Positions 33,243 through 41,754 of a DNA stretch of 64,000 bases are shown piece after piece. The DNA lies in NCBI RefSeq assembly GCF_026967935.1, contig NZ_JAPVBL010000001.1:124001-188000 (forward strand), in the 5' to 3' direction. The stretch comes from Modestobacter sp. VKM Ac-2982 (lineage in GTDB: Bacteria > Actinomycetota > Actinomycetes > Mycobacteriales > Geodermatophilaceae). The number at the start of each line of letters is the position of its first letter. The first letter of the stretch is position 1. Under the pieces are notes generated by a model. That model was not told where the DNA came from and did not search any database. It was given only the letters and a program-made list of their open reading frames with translations. The translations under genes and the position numbers were made by a program.

Positions 33243-35123
33243 CTACCCGCGCACCCGCACCGCCAGCACCGCGACGTCGTCCTCCACCGCCCCCTCGAGC
33301 GCCCCGAGCAGCCGGTCGCACAGCTCCTCCAGCGGGAGGTGCGCCCATCGGGCGAGCTCGTCGACCAGCCAGTCGATGCCGTCGTCCAGCACCGCGCCGC
33401 GTCGTTCCACGAGCCCGTCCGTGTAGAGGACCACCGTCGACCCGGGGACGAGCAGCCGGGCGTGGTCGCTGCGCGGGGAGGACGGGTCGACGCCCAGCAG
33501 CAGGTCCGGCGCCCGCTCCAGCACGGTGACGGTGCCGTCGGGGTCGATCAGCAGCGGTGGCGGGTGCCCGGCGTTGCTCCAGCGCAACAGCCGGCCGCCG
33601 GTCCCGGTCTCCTCGACCGTGGCCAGGACGCCGGTGGCGAGAGTGGCCACCTGGAGATCCTCCAGCGCCCGGTCCAGCGCGCCGAGCACCGCCCCCGGGG
33701 AGTCCCGGCGGCTGTGGGCGACCCCCCGCAGCACGTTGCGGACCTGGGCCATCGCCGCCGCGGCGTGGCGGTCGTGCCCGGTGACGTCACCGATCACCAG
33801 CGCGAGCCGGCCGTCGCCCAGCAGGAAGGCGTCGTACCAGTCCCCGCCCACCTGGGCCAGCGACGCGGCCGGCAGGTACCGCACGGCGACCTGCAGGTGC
33901 TCGGTCTCCGGCGGCTCGGTGAGCAGGCTGCGTTGCAGGGCCTCCGCCATGCCCTCGACGACGGCGTGCTGGGCACGCTCGTCCGCCCGGGCCCGGATCC
34001 GCTCCAGCGCCTGCGCCGACTGCCCGGCCAGCGCGAGCAGCAGCTCGATGTCGCCCTGGTCCAGCGCCGCCGGGCGTGTCCAGCCGACGCTCAGCGACCC
34101 GATCCGGCGGGATCCGCTCTCCAGTGGCACCGCCGCCCAGGCCTGGACCCCGGTCTCCGCGGCCAGCCGGGCCAGCTGGGGGGAGAACTGGTCGGTGGCC
34201 GCGCGATCGGGCAACAGCACCCGCTCCCCGGTGCGGGCTGCGACGCAGCTGGGGTAGGGCGCGTCCAGGGACAGCACCGTGTCCGGTCCGACGCCGACCG
34301 GGGCGATCCCGTCGGTGAGCACCAGCCGCAGGTTGTGCTCCCCGTCGCAGACCCCGATCGCGCCGCCGTGCGCGCCCAGCGCCACCAGGCCGCGCTCGTT
34401 CACCACCCGGGCGAGGTCGTCGAGGGTCTCCGCCCGGCCCAGGGCCAGGGCGACGCCGGAGAGGGCGGCCAGCCGGCGGGCCGCATCGGCCTCGGCCTGC
34501 CGGGCAGCGCGCAGCTCCGCGCCGCGGGCGAACAGGTCGCTCTCCACCTCCAGCACCCGGCGGTGCCAGCGCCGCCCCCGGCCGCTGGGGTGGTCGGACA
34601 TCGCCTGCTGGCGCACGTAGTCGGTGATGTCCTCCGCTCGCTGGAGCAGGTGCCGGCAGCGCCCGCCCTCGTCCAGCACCGGGACGCTGATCAGGCTCCA
34701 GAAGTGCTTGGTGAAGCCGCCGGACCCGTCCGGGATGTCGAACTCCTGGACCGGCAGGGTGTGCGGCCGGCAGGTGTCCCGTGCCCGCTCCAGCGACGCG
34801 CGGATGCGGCTCGCGCCGTCCGTGGCGGTCGCGTCGGGGTTGCCGGGGAACGCCTCGAAGACCGGCCGCCCGATCAGCTCGTCCCGGGTCCGGCCGGTGG
34901 TGGCCAGGTACGCCGGGTTGGCGTCGGCGATGACCAGCTCCGGCGTGAGCACCAGGTAGGGGGTGGGCATCGCGGCGAACAGAGCCGCGTGGTCGGGCAC
35001 TGCCGGCTCGTCGGGCAGTGCTGGGTCGTCCGGCCGTGCCGACTGACCGCCGCCCGCGCCGGCGCCGCCGGCTGGCCCCTCGGTGCCGGTCGGGTGGTCT
35101 GGCCCGTTCGCGCGCGCGCCCAC
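33243..35123 (-). CDS. PAS-GAF sensor phosphatase with SpoIIE/PP2C domain
   Basis: 626 residues. After a Pro/Gly-rich leader of about 45 residues come a PAS domain (45-165: LFAAMPTPYLVLTPELVIAD), a short helix linker, a GAF domain (about 215-375) and the SpoIIE phosphatase (about 395-620). Motifs VGGDWYDAF, GDVTGHDRHAAAAMAQ, VLYTDGLVERRG and DDVAVLAV are intact. It likely dephosphorylates STAS antagonists, as does the 835-residue protein at 13813; the two phosphatase domains are close relatives. Start GTG 35123; the ATG of MPTPYL is too late. It converges on the small membrane protein gene. The sensed signal is unknown. Confidence 0.87.
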   Translation of the reverse strand: MGARANGPDHPTGTEGPAGGAGAGGGQSARPDDPALPDEPAVPDHAALFAAMPTPYLVLTPELVIADANPAYLATTGRTRDELIGRPVFEAFPGNPDATATDGASRIRASLERARDTCRPHTLPVQEFDIPDGSGGFTKHFWSLISVPVLDEGGRCRHLLQRAEDITDYVRQQAMSDHPSGRGRRWHRRVLEVESDLFARGAELRAARQAEADAARRLAALSGVALALGRAETLDDLARVVNERGLVALGAHGGAIGVCDGEHNLRLVLTDGIAPVGVGPDTVLSLDAPYPSCVAARTGERVLLPDRAATDQFSPQLARLAAETGVQAWAAVPLESGSRRIGSLSVGWTRPAALDQGDIELLLALAGQSAQALERIRARADERAQHAVVEGMAEALQRSLLTEPPETEHLQVAVRYLPAASLAQVGGDWYDAFLLGDGRLALVIGDVTGHDRHAAAAMAQVRNVLRGVAHSRRDSPGAVLGALDRALEDLQVATLATGVLATVEETGTGGRLLRWSNAGHPPPLLIDPDGTVTVLERAPDLLLGVDPSSPRSDHARLLVPGSTVVLYTDGLVERRGAVLDDGIDWLVDELARWAHLPLEELCDRLLGALEGAVEDDVAVLAVRVRG

Positions 35124-35215
35124 GACCCCTCACGCCCCCCACGGCCACCGCCTCGACGGACCGGGCCTGTGGTCGGGAACATACCGGCGCGGGACCCGCC
35201 TGGGGGCTGCCTGGC

Positions 35216-36976
35216 TCAGCCTCTGCCGGGGTTCCCGTTCCCGTTCCCGTTCCCGTTGCCGTTGCCGTTGCCGTTCGCGTTCGCGTTTCCCGGGCCGTTG
35301 CCGTTTCCCGGGCCGTTGCCGTTGCCGTTGCCGGCGGGGAGGGTGGGCGCCACGGTGCCGGGGGAGTCCGGCGTGTCGTCGGCGTCCTCCCCGCCATCGG
35401 CGTCGTCCCCGCCGTCGGCGTCCTCGTCCGTGCCGTCGTCCTCCCCGGTGCTCTCCTCCCCGGTCGACTCCTCCGAGTCGTCGGATTCGGTGGGCTCGGC
35501 CTCGGTCGACTCGTCCTCGTCGCTCCCACTGGTCGGCGACCCGCTGGGCGTCGGGGTCACGGTCGGGGTGGGGGACGGCGTGGGTGTGGGGGTCGGGGCG
35601 GGGGCCGGCTGCTGGACGACGGCGTCGACCGGCCCCCGGCTCGGCCGGACCGGCGCCGGGGTGTCACTGGGGGCGACCGCGTAGCTGACCAGCACCGTCT
35701 CGCCCGCCCGGAGCTCGGTCGCCAGCGGCGCCACGTCGACGACCGTGCCGGGCTCGGCGGAGTCGGTCTCCGTCGGCTGGGCCTCGACGACCAGGTCGAG
35801 GGCCTCCAGCTGGGCGCGGACGGCGTCGACCGGGCGGCCCAGGTAGTCCTCGGCGTCCAGGACCACGGTCGCCGGGGAGGCCACGACCTCCCCGGGGACC
35901 TCCACCGCGGCGGCGATCGGGGTCGTCCCGGTCGGGGCCAGGGCCTGCAGCACGACGGCGGCCAGGCCGGCCCCGACCAGCAGCGCGACGAGCGGGACCA
36001 GCAGCCGGCCGACGCCGGTCCGCGGGGCGGGACGGCGGGTGGCGGGCTCGCTCGCCGAGGACGCACCGGCCAGCGCGGCGGCGTCCGGCAGCAGCCAGAA
36101 GCTCTGGGTGTCGGTGCGCTGCACCGCGGGCAGCTCGCGCCCGGCGAGCACCTCGTCGATCGCCGCGACGACGGCCGCACCGTCGGGGTAGCGCTGGGCG
36201 GGGTCCTTGACGACAGCGCACTCGACCAGCCGCCGCACGCCCTGGGGGAGCTCCGCCGGGAGCGGGTCCGGCTGGTCGCGGAGGTGGCGCAGCGCGATGG
36301 TCACCGAGTTGTCGCCGTCGAAGGCGCGCCGGCCGGTCAGGCACTCGTAGCCGACCATGCCGAGGGCGTAGACGTCGCTGGCCGGGGTGGCGTGCGCGCC
36401 CGCGGCCTGCTCCGGGGAGAGGTAGGAGGCCGTGCCGACCACCTGGCCGGTCTGGGTGAGCGGGACGCTCCCCGCCGACCAGGCGATGCCGAAGTCGGTG
36501 ATCTTGATCGTGCCGTCCCAGCGGACCAGCACGTTGCCCGGCTTAACGTCCCGGTGGACCACGCCGGCCGCATGCGCGGCGGCCAGCGCGGAGGCGGTCT
36601 GCCGGAGCACGTCGAGCGTGCGGTCCGGCGTCAGGCTCCCCTCCCGGGCCAGCACGGTCGACAGCGACTGGCCCTCGACCAGCTCCATGACCAGGTAGGC
36701 CAGGTGCTCGCCCGACCCGTCGACCGCCGGCTCCTCGCCGTAGTCGTAGACGGCGGCGATGTTCGGGTGGCTCAGCGCAGCCGCGTGGTGGGCCTCGGCC
36801 CGGAAGCGGGCGAGGAACAGCTCGTCGCCGGTGTACTCACTGCGCAGCACCTTGACCGCGACGGCCCTGCCCAGCAGCTCGTCGTGCGCGCGCCAGACCT
36901 GGCCCATGCCACCGGAGGCCAGCAGGGTCGCCAGCTCGTAGCGGTTCCCGAGGCTCTTCCTCGCGGGCTCCACCAC
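35216..36976 (-). CDS. Serine/threonine protein kinase with PASTA-like domain and Gly-Asn repeat tail
   Basis: 586 residues. The kinase domain (about 12-275) has the glycine loop LASGGMGQV, VAVKVLRSEY (Lys), HRDVKPGNVLV (catalytic), ITDFGIA and SYLSPEQA. One membrane helix (about 325-345: LLVPLVALLVGAGLAAVVLQAL) is followed by an outside PASTA-like domain (DAEDYLGRPVDAVRAQLEALD), a Thr/Pro linker, an acidic Glu/Asp/Ser run and a tail of alternating Gly and Asn. It closely resembles PknA at 60612 (VKVLRSEYTGD, SHPNIA-VYDYGE), so it is a paralog rather than PknB. Start GTG 36976, with another GTG just inside. Confidence 0.9.
   Translation of the reverse strand: MVEPARKSLGNRYELATLLASGGMGQVWRAHDELLGRAVAVKVLRSEYTGDELFLARFRAEAHHAAALSHPNIAAVYDYGEEPAVDGSGEHLAYLVMELVEGQSLSTVLAREGSLTPDRTLDVLRQTASALAAAHAAGVVHRDVKPGNVLVRWDGTIKITDFGIAWSAGSVPLTQTGQVVGTASYLSPEQAAGAHATPASDVYALGMVGYECLTGRRAFDGDNSVTIALRHLRDQPDPLPAELPQGVRRLVECAVVKDPAQRYPDGAAVVAAIDEVLAGRELPAVQRTDTQSFWLLPDAAALAGASSASEPATRRPAPRTGVGRLLVPLVALLVGAGLAAVVLQALAPTGTTPIAAAVEVPGEVVASPATVVLDAEDYLGRPVDAVRAQLEALDLVVEAQPTETDSAEPGTVVDVAPLATELRAGETVLVSYAVAPSDTPAPVRPSRGPVDAVVQQPAPAPTPTPTPSPTPTVTPTPSGSPTSGSDEDESTEAEPTESDDSEESTGEESTGEDDGTDEDADGGDDADGGEDADDTPDSPGTVAPTLPAGNGNGNGPGNGNGPGNANANGNGNGNGNGNGNGNPGRG
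35230..35333 (-). repeat. Hexanucleotide repeat coding for the Gly-Asn tail
   Basis: Repeats of the GGsAAC type on the minus strand (seen on the plus strand as GTTCCC/GTTGCC units), about 17 units with a few Pro and Ala interruptions. Slippage-prone DNA that adds or removes whole Gly-Asn pairs without breaking the frame. Confidence 0.8.
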
Positions 36977-37122
36977 CGTGCGCCGTCCCCTCGTCCTGCC
37001 TCGTCATCGAATGCGGCCCCCAGGCGGCCGGCGCTGGCGGCTGGACACACCGACGAGATCCGTGCCCCGTACCGGCGTTCGCAAACCTGCCCACGACCGG
37101 ATTCTCGGCCACCGCCGCAACG

Positions 37123-38226
37123 TCAGGTCGAGACGGACTGTTCCCGTGCGAGCTGCTCCCCCGCCGTCGCCAGCCAGAGCGCCGGCTCGGCCATGGCGGC
37201 CGCCACCGAACCGGCCAGCTCGGTGAGCGAGAGCGCACGGGACACCGGCAGCCCTTCCGCCGCGACGACCCGGCCGGCGACCACCGCGACCGGCACCTCC
37301 GCGCCCTGTGCCCGGTCGACCAGGTCGCCGACCACCTTGCCCCGCAGCGACTGGGCGTCGAACTGCCCCTCGCCGGTCACCACCAGGGCTGCGCCCCGCA
37401 GGGCCTCGTCCAGGCCGGCGGCGGCGGCCACCGCCTGGGCACCGCTGACGAACTCCGCCCCCCAGCAGACCGCGAAGCCGTAGGCGGTGCCGCCGGCCGC
37501 GCCGGCCCCCGGCGCCTCCCGGTCACCACCGAGCAGGTCGGCCAGCCGGGCCAGTCCCGCGTCCAGCTCGGTCACCTGCCCGGGGTCCGCGCCCTTCTGC
37601 GGCCCGAACTGGCCGGCGGCGCCCAGCGGCCCCAGCAGCGGCGCGGTGACGTCGACCAGGCACTGCACGCCGCCGGCCGGCGGCGGGGTCAGCCCGGCCA
37701 GGTCGACCCGGGCCAGGCGGGACAGCGCGCCGCCGCCCGGGGGCAGCTCGGCACCGTCGGCGTCCAGGAAGCGGGCGCCGAGGGCGGTCAGCGCACCGGT
37801 GCCGCCGTCGGTGGTCGCCGAGCCGCCCAGGGTGAGCATCACCCGGTGCACGGCCGGGTCGGTGACGACCGCGGCCAGCAGCTGCCCCAGCCCCCGGGTC
37901 GTCGCACCGAGCGGGTCGGGCCGGTCCAGCAGCGGCAGCCCGGCAGCCCGGGCCATCTCCACCACCGCCGTCCCGTCCGGGAGGAGCAGCCAGGCCGCGT
38001 CCACCGCACGCCCGTCCGGCCCGGTCACCGGTGCGCTGCGCCAGCAGTCGGCGGGCAGGTCGTGCCCGAGCGCCTCGAGGGTGCCCTCGCCGCCGTCGGC
38101 GAGCGGGACGGTGAGCAGCTCGTCCTGCGGCCGCACCCGGCGCCAGCCCTCGGCCAGCGCCTCCGCGGCCGCCGCCGCGCCGAGCGTGCCCTTGAACGAG
38201 TCGGGGGCGATCACCACCCGGGTCAC
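37123..38226 (-). CDS. glxK: Glycerate kinase (GlxK type I)
   Basis: 367 residues. It starts VVIAPDSFKGTLGAAAAAEAL, the hallmark of this family, followed by VPLADGGEGTLEAL, LTLGGSATTDGGTGALTALG, GPQKGAD and VTGEGQFDAQSLRGKVVG. It phosphorylates D-glycerate to 2-phosphoglycerate, feeding glyoxylate or serine breakdown into glycolysis. GTG 38226 is the start, three codons before VVIAPDSF; a longer frame upstream is non-coding in type. Divergent from the unknown gene at 38414. Confidence 0.93.
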   Translation of the reverse strand: MTRVVIAPDSFKGTLGAAAAAEALAEGWRRVRPQDELLTVPLADGGEGTLEALGHDLPADCWRSAPVTGPDGRAVDAAWLLLPDGTAVVEMARAAGLPLLDRPDPLGATTRGLGQLLAAVVTDPAVHRVMLTLGGSATTDGGTGALTALGARFLDADGAELPPGGGALSRLARVDLAGLTPPPAGGVQCLVDVTAPLLGPLGAAGQFGPQKGADPGQVTELDAGLARLADLLGGDREAPGAGAAGGTAYGFAVCWGAEFVSGAQAVAAAAGLDEALRGAALVVTGEGQFDAQSLRGKVVGDLVDRAQGAEVPVAVVAGRVVAAEGLPVSRALSLTELAGSVAAAMAEPALWLATAGEQLAREQSVST

Positions 38227-38413
38227 CCTCGGTCGCCGTCGTCGTCGCCGCAGCACATGACGGGCAGCCTCGCCGCTGCCGGGGGCGGGCGGCAAGCCGG
38301 GTGGGCCAGGTGGCCGAGAAAAGTGCCGCCAGCCGGTGCCGATCGGCCCGGGAGCTGCCGAGGAGGACCGCGACGGCCGCTCGCGCAAGCCCACGACCAG
38401 GAGTACAGGTCCG

Positions 38414-38812
38414 ATGATCGGTGCCACGTCCACGTCCGCCACCCCGGCCCGAGCCCTGCGGCCGGTCACGATGCGCGCCGCCGCCCCGGCGCGCTGGCGG
38501 CGGAACGCACTCGCCGCGCTCACCGCCGAGGACCGCGCGCTGCTCGCCGAGGCGACCGGCGTCCAGCTGACCGCGGACGGCGAGCGGGCCGACGGTCGCT
38601 CACTCGTGCCTGCGCTGGCCACCGCCGTCGCCCGGGACCGCCTGACCGGGCAGCTGCCGGCCGGCCACCCGATCACCCGCGCCTACCTGGAGCAGACGTG
38701 GGCGGCGCTGCCCCTGGGCCCGGCGTCGGCGGGGACGATCCAGGACATCACCGCCCTGCTGGACGTGCTGGCCCGGCACGGCGTGCAGCAGCCCCTCGCC
38801 TGCCCCGCCTGA
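38414..38812 (+). CDS. Hypothetical protein
   Basis: 132 residues from ATG 38414. Ala-rich and helical (ALAALTAEDRALLAEATGVQ, DRLTGQLPAGHPITRAYLEQ, TIQDITALLDVLARHG), with no signal peptide or membrane helix. Not recognised. Codon third positions are G/C as in its neighbours, so it is probably a real gene. An upstream in-frame start at 38336 is possible. Confidence 0.5.
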   Translation: MIGATSTSATPARALRPVTMRAAAPARWRRNALAALTAEDRALLAEATGVQLTADGERADGRSLVPALATAVARDRLTGQLPAGHPITRAYLEQTWAALPLGPASAGTIQDITALLDVLARHGVQQPLACPA

Positions 38813-39042
38813 CGGCACGCCGGACCGGTCACCGGGCGCCAGCCCCGCGGCAGTCCACGCCGGGGAGCCCCGGGTCGGCCGCCGCCCCGGACGACGGGTC
38901 GGCGGGCTCGGCGACATCGCCGGTCCGTGCGCGTCCACCGGTGGGACGACCCCGGGCGCCCTGGCGCCGTCCGGGCAGCAGAATGGGCCGCGCCCGGACC
39001 GCCGCCAGCAGAGGAGCTGTCGATGCACCCCCAGGACACCCC
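38813..39042 (+). promoter_or_regulatory. Leader region with a seven-codon upstream ORF
   Basis: GAGGAG near 39011 precedes ATG 39023, which opens a seven-codon frame (MHPQDTP) ending in TGA at 39044-39046. This TGA overlaps the GTG (39043) of the dehydrogenase gene. The dehydrogenase GTG has no ribosome site of its own, so it may be translated by coupling to this mini-ORF. The rest of the 230 bases shows nothing clear. Confidence 0.5.
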
Positions 39043-39936
39043 GTGACGCGCAGCGACCGGACCAGCGATGCGACCAGCACCGCACTGCCCCACCAGGTCG
39101 GGGTGATCGGCGGCGGCCGGATGGGCGCCGGGATCGCCCAGGCGTTCCTGGCCGCCGGCGCACGGGTCGAGGTGGTCGAGGCCGGGGACGAGGCCGCCGA
39201 GGCCGCCCGCGGCCGGGTGTCGGCCGGGCTCGAGGAGGCCGCCCGGCGCGGCAAGCTCACCGGCGAGGTCGCCGAGGCCCTCGGCCGGCTCACCCTGGTC
39301 GACTCCCCCACCGAGCTGACCCGCGACGCCGGCCTGGTCGTGGAGGCGGTGCCCGAGCGGGCGGACCTCAAGGTCGCCGTGCTCACCGCCGCGGAGTCCG
39401 TGCTGGGGCCTGACGCCGTCCTGGCGACCAACACCTCCTCGCTCTCGGTCACCGAGCTGGCCGCCGCGCTGCAGCGGCCGGCGCGCTTCCTGGGCCTGCA
39501 CTTCTTCAACCCGGTGCCGGCCTCGAAGCTGGTCGAGGTGGTCGTCGCCCCGGAGACCGGCGCGGACGTCGTGGTGGCCGCCCGGGACTGGGTGCGCGCC
39601 CTGGGCAAGACCGACGTGGTGGTCCGCGACTCCCCCGGCTTCGCGTCGTCCCGGCTGGGCGTGCTGCTCGGGCTGGAGGCGATCCGGATGCTGGAGGAGG
39701 GCGTCGCCGACGCCGCGGCGATCGACGCCGCGATGGAGCTGGGCTACCGGCACCCGATGGGCCCGCTGCGCTCGACCGACCTCGTCGGCCTGGACGTGCG
39801 GCTGGCGATCGCCGAGTACCTGGCCAGCACCCTGGGCGAGCGCTTCACCCCACCGCAGCTGCTGCGTGACAAGGTGGCCGCCGGCGAGCTCGGCCGCAAG
39901 ACCGGCCGCGGCTTCCACGACTACGCAGAGGACTGA
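39043..39936 (+). CDS. 3-hydroxyacyl-CoA (3-hydroxybutyryl-CoA) dehydrogenase
   Basis: 297 residues. Rossmann motif VGVIGGGRMGAGIAQAFLAAG from about residue 19, VVEAVPERADLK, ATNTSSLSVTELA, GLHFFNPVPASKLVEVV and the C-terminal domain ending YRHPMGPLRSTDLVGLDV and LGRKTGRGFHDY. It oxidises 3-hydroxyacyl-CoA with NAD in beta-oxidation, butyrate metabolism or phenylacetate breakdown. GTG 39043 is used because it overlaps a translated leader; 15-18 extra residues precede the fold. The enoyl-CoA hydratase gene follows 10 bases later, so they form one operon. Confidence 0.92.
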   Translation: MTRSDRTSDATSTALPHQVGVIGGGRMGAGIAQAFLAAGARVEVVEAGDEAAEAARGRVSAGLEEAARRGKLTGEVAEALGRLTLVDSPTELTRDAGLVVEAVPERADLKVAVLTAAESVLGPDAVLATNTSSLSVTELAAALQRPARFLGLHFFNPVPASKLVEVVVAPETGADVVVAARDWVRALGKTDVVVRDSPGFASSRLGVLLGLEAIRMLEEGVADAAAIDAAMELGYRHPMGPLRSTDLVGLDVRLAIAEYLASTLGERFTPPQLLRDKVAAGELGRKTGRGFHDYAED

Positions 39937-39946
39937 GAGGACGACG

Positions 39947-40747
39947 ATGTCCACACCCGGCTCCGAGCCCACCGTCACCCGCTCCGACGCCGACGGCGTC
40001 GCCACGCTGACCCTGCAGCGACCGGCGCTGTCCCACCGGCTGCGCACCGAGCTGCTCGCCCACGTGCAGGAGGTGGCCGCCGACGAGTCGGTGCGCGCGG
40101 TGCTGCTCACCGGCAGCGGCCGTGCCTTCTGCGTCGGCCAGGACCTCGCCGAGCACGTCGAGGAGCTGCGCTCCGAGCGCCCGGACGCGCAGCCCTCGCT
40201 GTCGGTGGTCGAGGCCGAGTACAACCCGCTGATGCTGGCGCTGGCCGGCCTGCGGGTGCCCCTCGTGGTGGGGGTCAACGGCGCCTGTGCCGGCGCGGGG
40301 CTGGGGATCGCGCTCGCCGGTGACCTGCGGGTCGCGGCCGCCGGCGCGAAGTTCACCACCGCGTTCGCCGGCATCGGGCTCTCCAGCGACTCGGCGCTGG
40401 CCTCGCGGCTGGTGCACTGCGTCGGCGGGTCACGCGCCACGGAGCTGCTGCTGCTGCCCGAGCCGTTCCTCGCCGAGACCGCCGCCGAGTGGGGGCTGGT
40501 GCACCGCGTCGTCCCGGCCGCGGACGTGCTCGCCGAGGCGACCGCGCTCGCCACCCGGCTCGCCGCCGGGCCGACCCGGGCCTACCGGGCGATCAAGACG
40601 GTGCTGGCGACGGCGGCCACCGACAGCCTGGCGGACACCCTGGCGCTGGAGGCGAGCCTGCAGACCGACCTGGGGCGGACCGCCGACCACAGGGAGGCCG
40701 TCGAGGCGTTCCTGGGCAAGCGACCGGCGGTCTTCACCGGCCGCTGA
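39947..40747 (+). CDS. Enoyl-CoA hydratase/isomerase family protein (PaaG-like)
   Basis: 266 residues of the crotonase fold. Oxyanion-hole segments are GSGRAFCVGQDL and GVNGACAGAGLGIALAGDL. The usual catalytic Glu pair is absent; instead GIGLSSDSA carries an Asp, as in PaaG-type isomerases (LVPDSG pattern). The N-terminal substrate motif is also odd: RPALSHRL replaces the common RP-x-x-x-N. It probably handles a ring or unsaturated acyl-CoA with the upstream dehydrogenase. ATG 39947 has GAGAGG upstream. Its 3' end overlaps a small minus-strand ORF by 14 bases, and a parS site begins four bases after the stop. Confidence 0.85.
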   Translation: MSTPGSEPTVTRSDADGVATLTLQRPALSHRLRTELLAHVQEVAADESVRAVLLTGSGRAFCVGQDLAEHVEELRSERPDAQPSLSVVEAEYNPLMLALAGLRVPLVVGVNGACAGAGLGIALAGDLRVAAAGAKFTTAFAGIGLSSDSALASRLVHCVGGSRATELLLLPEPFLAETAAEWGLVHRVVPAADVLAEATALATRLAAGPTRAYRAIKTVLATAATDSLADTLALEASLQTDLGRTADHREAVEAFLGKRPAVFTGR

Positions 40748-40979
40748 CCGGTTCCACGTGGAACCAGCTGGCGGCGGTGCAGACGGTGCAGACGTCGACG
40801 GCGCGCACCGGCCAGTGCTCCTCGGTGCTCACCCGGGCCAGGGTGCCGCAGACGCTCAGCTCGCAGGCGCCGTCCAGGTCGGCCGGGGCCCGGTGCACCT
40901 CCACGGCGTGCCACAGCGCGGCGGTCGGCCCGTGCGCACGGCTGCGGGCGGCGGCGAACATGAGCGTCTGCGTGGTCAC
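40734..40979 (-). CDS. Small Cys-containing hypothetical protein
   Basis: 81 residues from GTG 40979 (VTTQTLMFAAARSRAHG), ending CTVCTAASWFHVEP. Four Cys, two of them as C-T-V-C, hint at a metal or redox site. No family recognised. The ribosome site is poor (AGAGG touches the GTG), and a later ATG at 40961 is an alternative. Codon bias is like real genes. The parS palindrome at 40751 is inside it and fixes the residues Phe-His-Val-Glu near its end. Confidence 0.42.
   Translation of the reverse strand: MTTQTLMFAAARSRAHGPTAALWHAVEVHRAPADLDGACELSVCGTLARVSTEEHWPVRAVDVCTVCTAASWFHVEPVSGR
40751..40764. other. parS centromere site (copy 3)
   Basis: Exact GTTCCACGTGGAAC palindrome, just after the enoyl-CoA hydratase stop and inside the 3' end of the small minus-strand ORF. 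Confidence 0.82.
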
Positions 40980-41115
40980 CTCTGGGACGTCGGCAGCACC
41001 GGCCCATCGGCAGAGTGGCTCCGTCGCCGGCTCACCCCATCGGAGGACCCCGCCCGCTGCCGACGTGTGGCGTGGCACCGTGCAACGACGTCCCACCGCC
41101 TGCGAGGAGGCCCTG

Positions 41116-41754
41116 GTGCAGCTCACCAAGCACGGACACGCCTGTGTCGTCCTGTCCGACGGCGACCGACGGCTGGTCGTCGACCCGGGCGCGTTCACCG
41201 CGGACGACGCCTGGCACGGCGCCTCGGCCCTGCTGGTCACGCACCAGCACCCCGACCACTTCCTGCCCGAGAAGGTCCGCGCGGCGCTGGACGCCGACCC
41301 GGCGCTCGAGGTGTGGACGAACTCCGCGGTGGCCGAGCAGCTGGCGGGTGCGGGCCCGCGGGTGCACGTGGTCGGGGCCGGTGACGCCGTCACCGCCGCG
41401 GGGTTCGAGGTCACCGTGCACGGGGAGTGGCACGCCGTCATCCACCCGGACCTCCCGCGGGTGCGCAACGTGGGGTTCCTCGTCGAGGGCCGGGTCTTCC
41501 ACCCCGGCGACGCGCTCACCGTGCCCGAGGTGGCCGTCCCGACCGTGCTGCTGCCGGCCCACGCGCCGTGGTCCAAGACCGCCGAGCTGATCGACTACCT
41601 GCGCGAGCTGCGCGCCGAGCGGGCACTCGCCGTGCACGACGGCCTGCTCAACGACACCGGCCTGGGTCTGGTCGCGGGCCTGCTCGGTGAGCGCGGCCCC
41701 GGCCAGCCGGTGCCCTACACCCGCCTGGCCCCCGGGGAGTCCGTCGAGGCGTGA
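41116..41754 (+). CDS. Metallo-beta-lactamase-fold hydrolase (UPF0173/YtkL-like)
   Basis: 212 residues. VQLTKHGHACVVLSDG starts the fold; the metal motif is VTHQHPDHF (H-x-H-x-D-H). Further metal and core segments are HGEWHAVIHPDLPRVRNVGF, FHPGDAL and VLLPAHAPWSK. The family comprises metal-dependent hydrolases of mostly unknown substrate. GTG 41116 has GAGGAGG five bases upstream. It converges on, and overlaps by 40 bases, the EAL-LOV gene. Confidence 0.85.
   Translation: MQLTKHGHACVVLSDGDRRLVVDPGAFTADDAWHGASALLVTHQHPDHFLPEKVRAALDADPALEVWTNSAVAEQLAGAGPRVHVVGAGDAVTAAGFEVTVHGEWHAVIHPDLPRVRNVGFLVEGRVFHPGDALTVPEVAVPTVLLPAHAPWSKTAELIDYLRELRAERALAVHDGLLNDTGLGLVAGLLGERGPGQPVPYTRLAPGESVEA

Noticed and set aside
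35230-35333. CRISPR-like array
   Set aside because: Repeat unit is six bases, in frame, and encodes Gly-Asn; no spacers and no cas genes.
33339-37483. Very long plus-strand frames opposite the second SpoIIE sensor and the kinase
   Set aside because: No motifs; they mirror real minus-strand genes.
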